DNA from: CAIYOL01 sp964494805
GTDB lineage: Bacteria; Planctomycetota; Phycisphaerae; Sedimentisphaerales; Anaerobacaceae
Reading direction: 5' to 3'
Length of the DNA stretch: 32,079 nucleotides
Assembly (NCBI GenBank): GCA_964494805.1
Contig: CAZBST010000019.1
Coordinates: forward strand, 1 to 32,079
The first letter of the stretch is position 1. Each line of letters opens with the position of its first letter. This document shows positions 31,954 to 32,079 of this stretch, piece after piece. The notes beneath the pieces were generated by a model, which was not told the origin of the DNA, made no database searches, and worked only from the letters and a program-made list of their open reading frames with translations. The translations under genes and the position numbers were made by a program.

Positions 31954-32079
31954 TCATTGACTGTGGTTTTCCGGTGCTTCTACCACTGAAACAGCATCCG
32001 GCTGCACGCTCGACTTCGGCAGCGTAAAGCAGAAACTGTTACCCCGTTCATCTTTACTCTCAGCCCAAATCCAGCCACC
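31954..32079 (-). CDS. Histidine kinase, C-terminal end only
   Basis: The minus strand reads in from the right edge and stops at TGA (31954-31956), giving the last 41 residues. The first part, GGWIWAESKDERGNSFCFTL, matches the G2-box end of the HATPase domain of sensor kinases (usually GGxIWVES...GxGSxFxFTLP). A 20-residue tail follows. The rest of the gene, including any sensor and phosphorylated His, lies outside. It converges on holA with 26 bases between. Confidence 0.8.
   Translation of the reverse strand, partial: GGWIWAESKDERGNSFCFTLPKSSVQPDAVSVVEAPENHSQ

Overview
The window reads as a bacterial chromosome segment, most likely from an uncultured Planctomycetota member related to Phycisphaerae. 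This is an inference from gene style, not a measured placement: signal peptidase I with a very large insertion, an HU-like protein with a basic arm, a cold-shock protein with an acidic repeat tail, and large GT-C-like membrane proteins. No 16S rRNA or other decisive marker is present. Most genes sit in short runs on both strands. At least ten have a readable sigma70-type promoter (TTGAC-like -35, 16-18 bp spacer, TA-rich -10).

Left part (1-15.5 kb), housekeeping. A tRNA-Gln is cut by the left edge and diverges from a lipoprotein / DUF362 / tsaD / larB run. A PPOX-fold flavoprotein gene and nnrD follow from a divergent promoter pair, then lexA, an alpha/beta hydrolase, ispG, two overlapping membrane-protein genes, a YacL-type PIN-TRAM protein, an isochorismatase-fold protein lacking its catalytic cysteine, trmB and dprA. 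The lipoprotein gene and ispG have their -10 box only 6-7 nt before the ATG, so their mRNAs are probably leaderless.

Middle part (15.5-22.7 kb), accessory. An AT-rich, repeat-filled stretch holds a lone 80-residue LuxR/GerE-type HTH gene placed almost symmetrically between two near-perfect 30-34 bp palindromes with compensatory base changes. Two copies of a tandem-repeat-bearing block follow. Next is a six-gene operon: substrate-binding lipoprotein, ATPase and permease of an SsuABC/TauABC/ThiXYZ-like importer, a four-TM protein with a cytosolic domain, a soluble protein sharing the end of that domain, and a small-domain SAM methyltransferase. A convergent HNH nuclease gene closes the region. 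The operon looks lower in G+C than its flanks.

Right part (22.7-32.1 kb), housekeeping again. On the minus strand are HU and a cold-shock protein, separated by a terminator-like hairpin. On the plus strand are signal peptidase I, a secreted metallophosphoesterase and a membrane protein with a possible GspC/PilP-like C-terminal domain, ending in a strong intrinsic terminator. A clear promoter then drives gyrA and holA (DNA polymerase III delta). The last 126 bases are the 3' end of a minus-strand histidine kinase gene.

The most notable points are the palindrome-flanked LuxR cassette with its surrounding repeat family, the importer operon with two related unknown proteins, the probable leaderless genes, GyrA with glutamine and glycine at the two main quinolone-contact positions, and the cysteine-less isochorismatase homologue.
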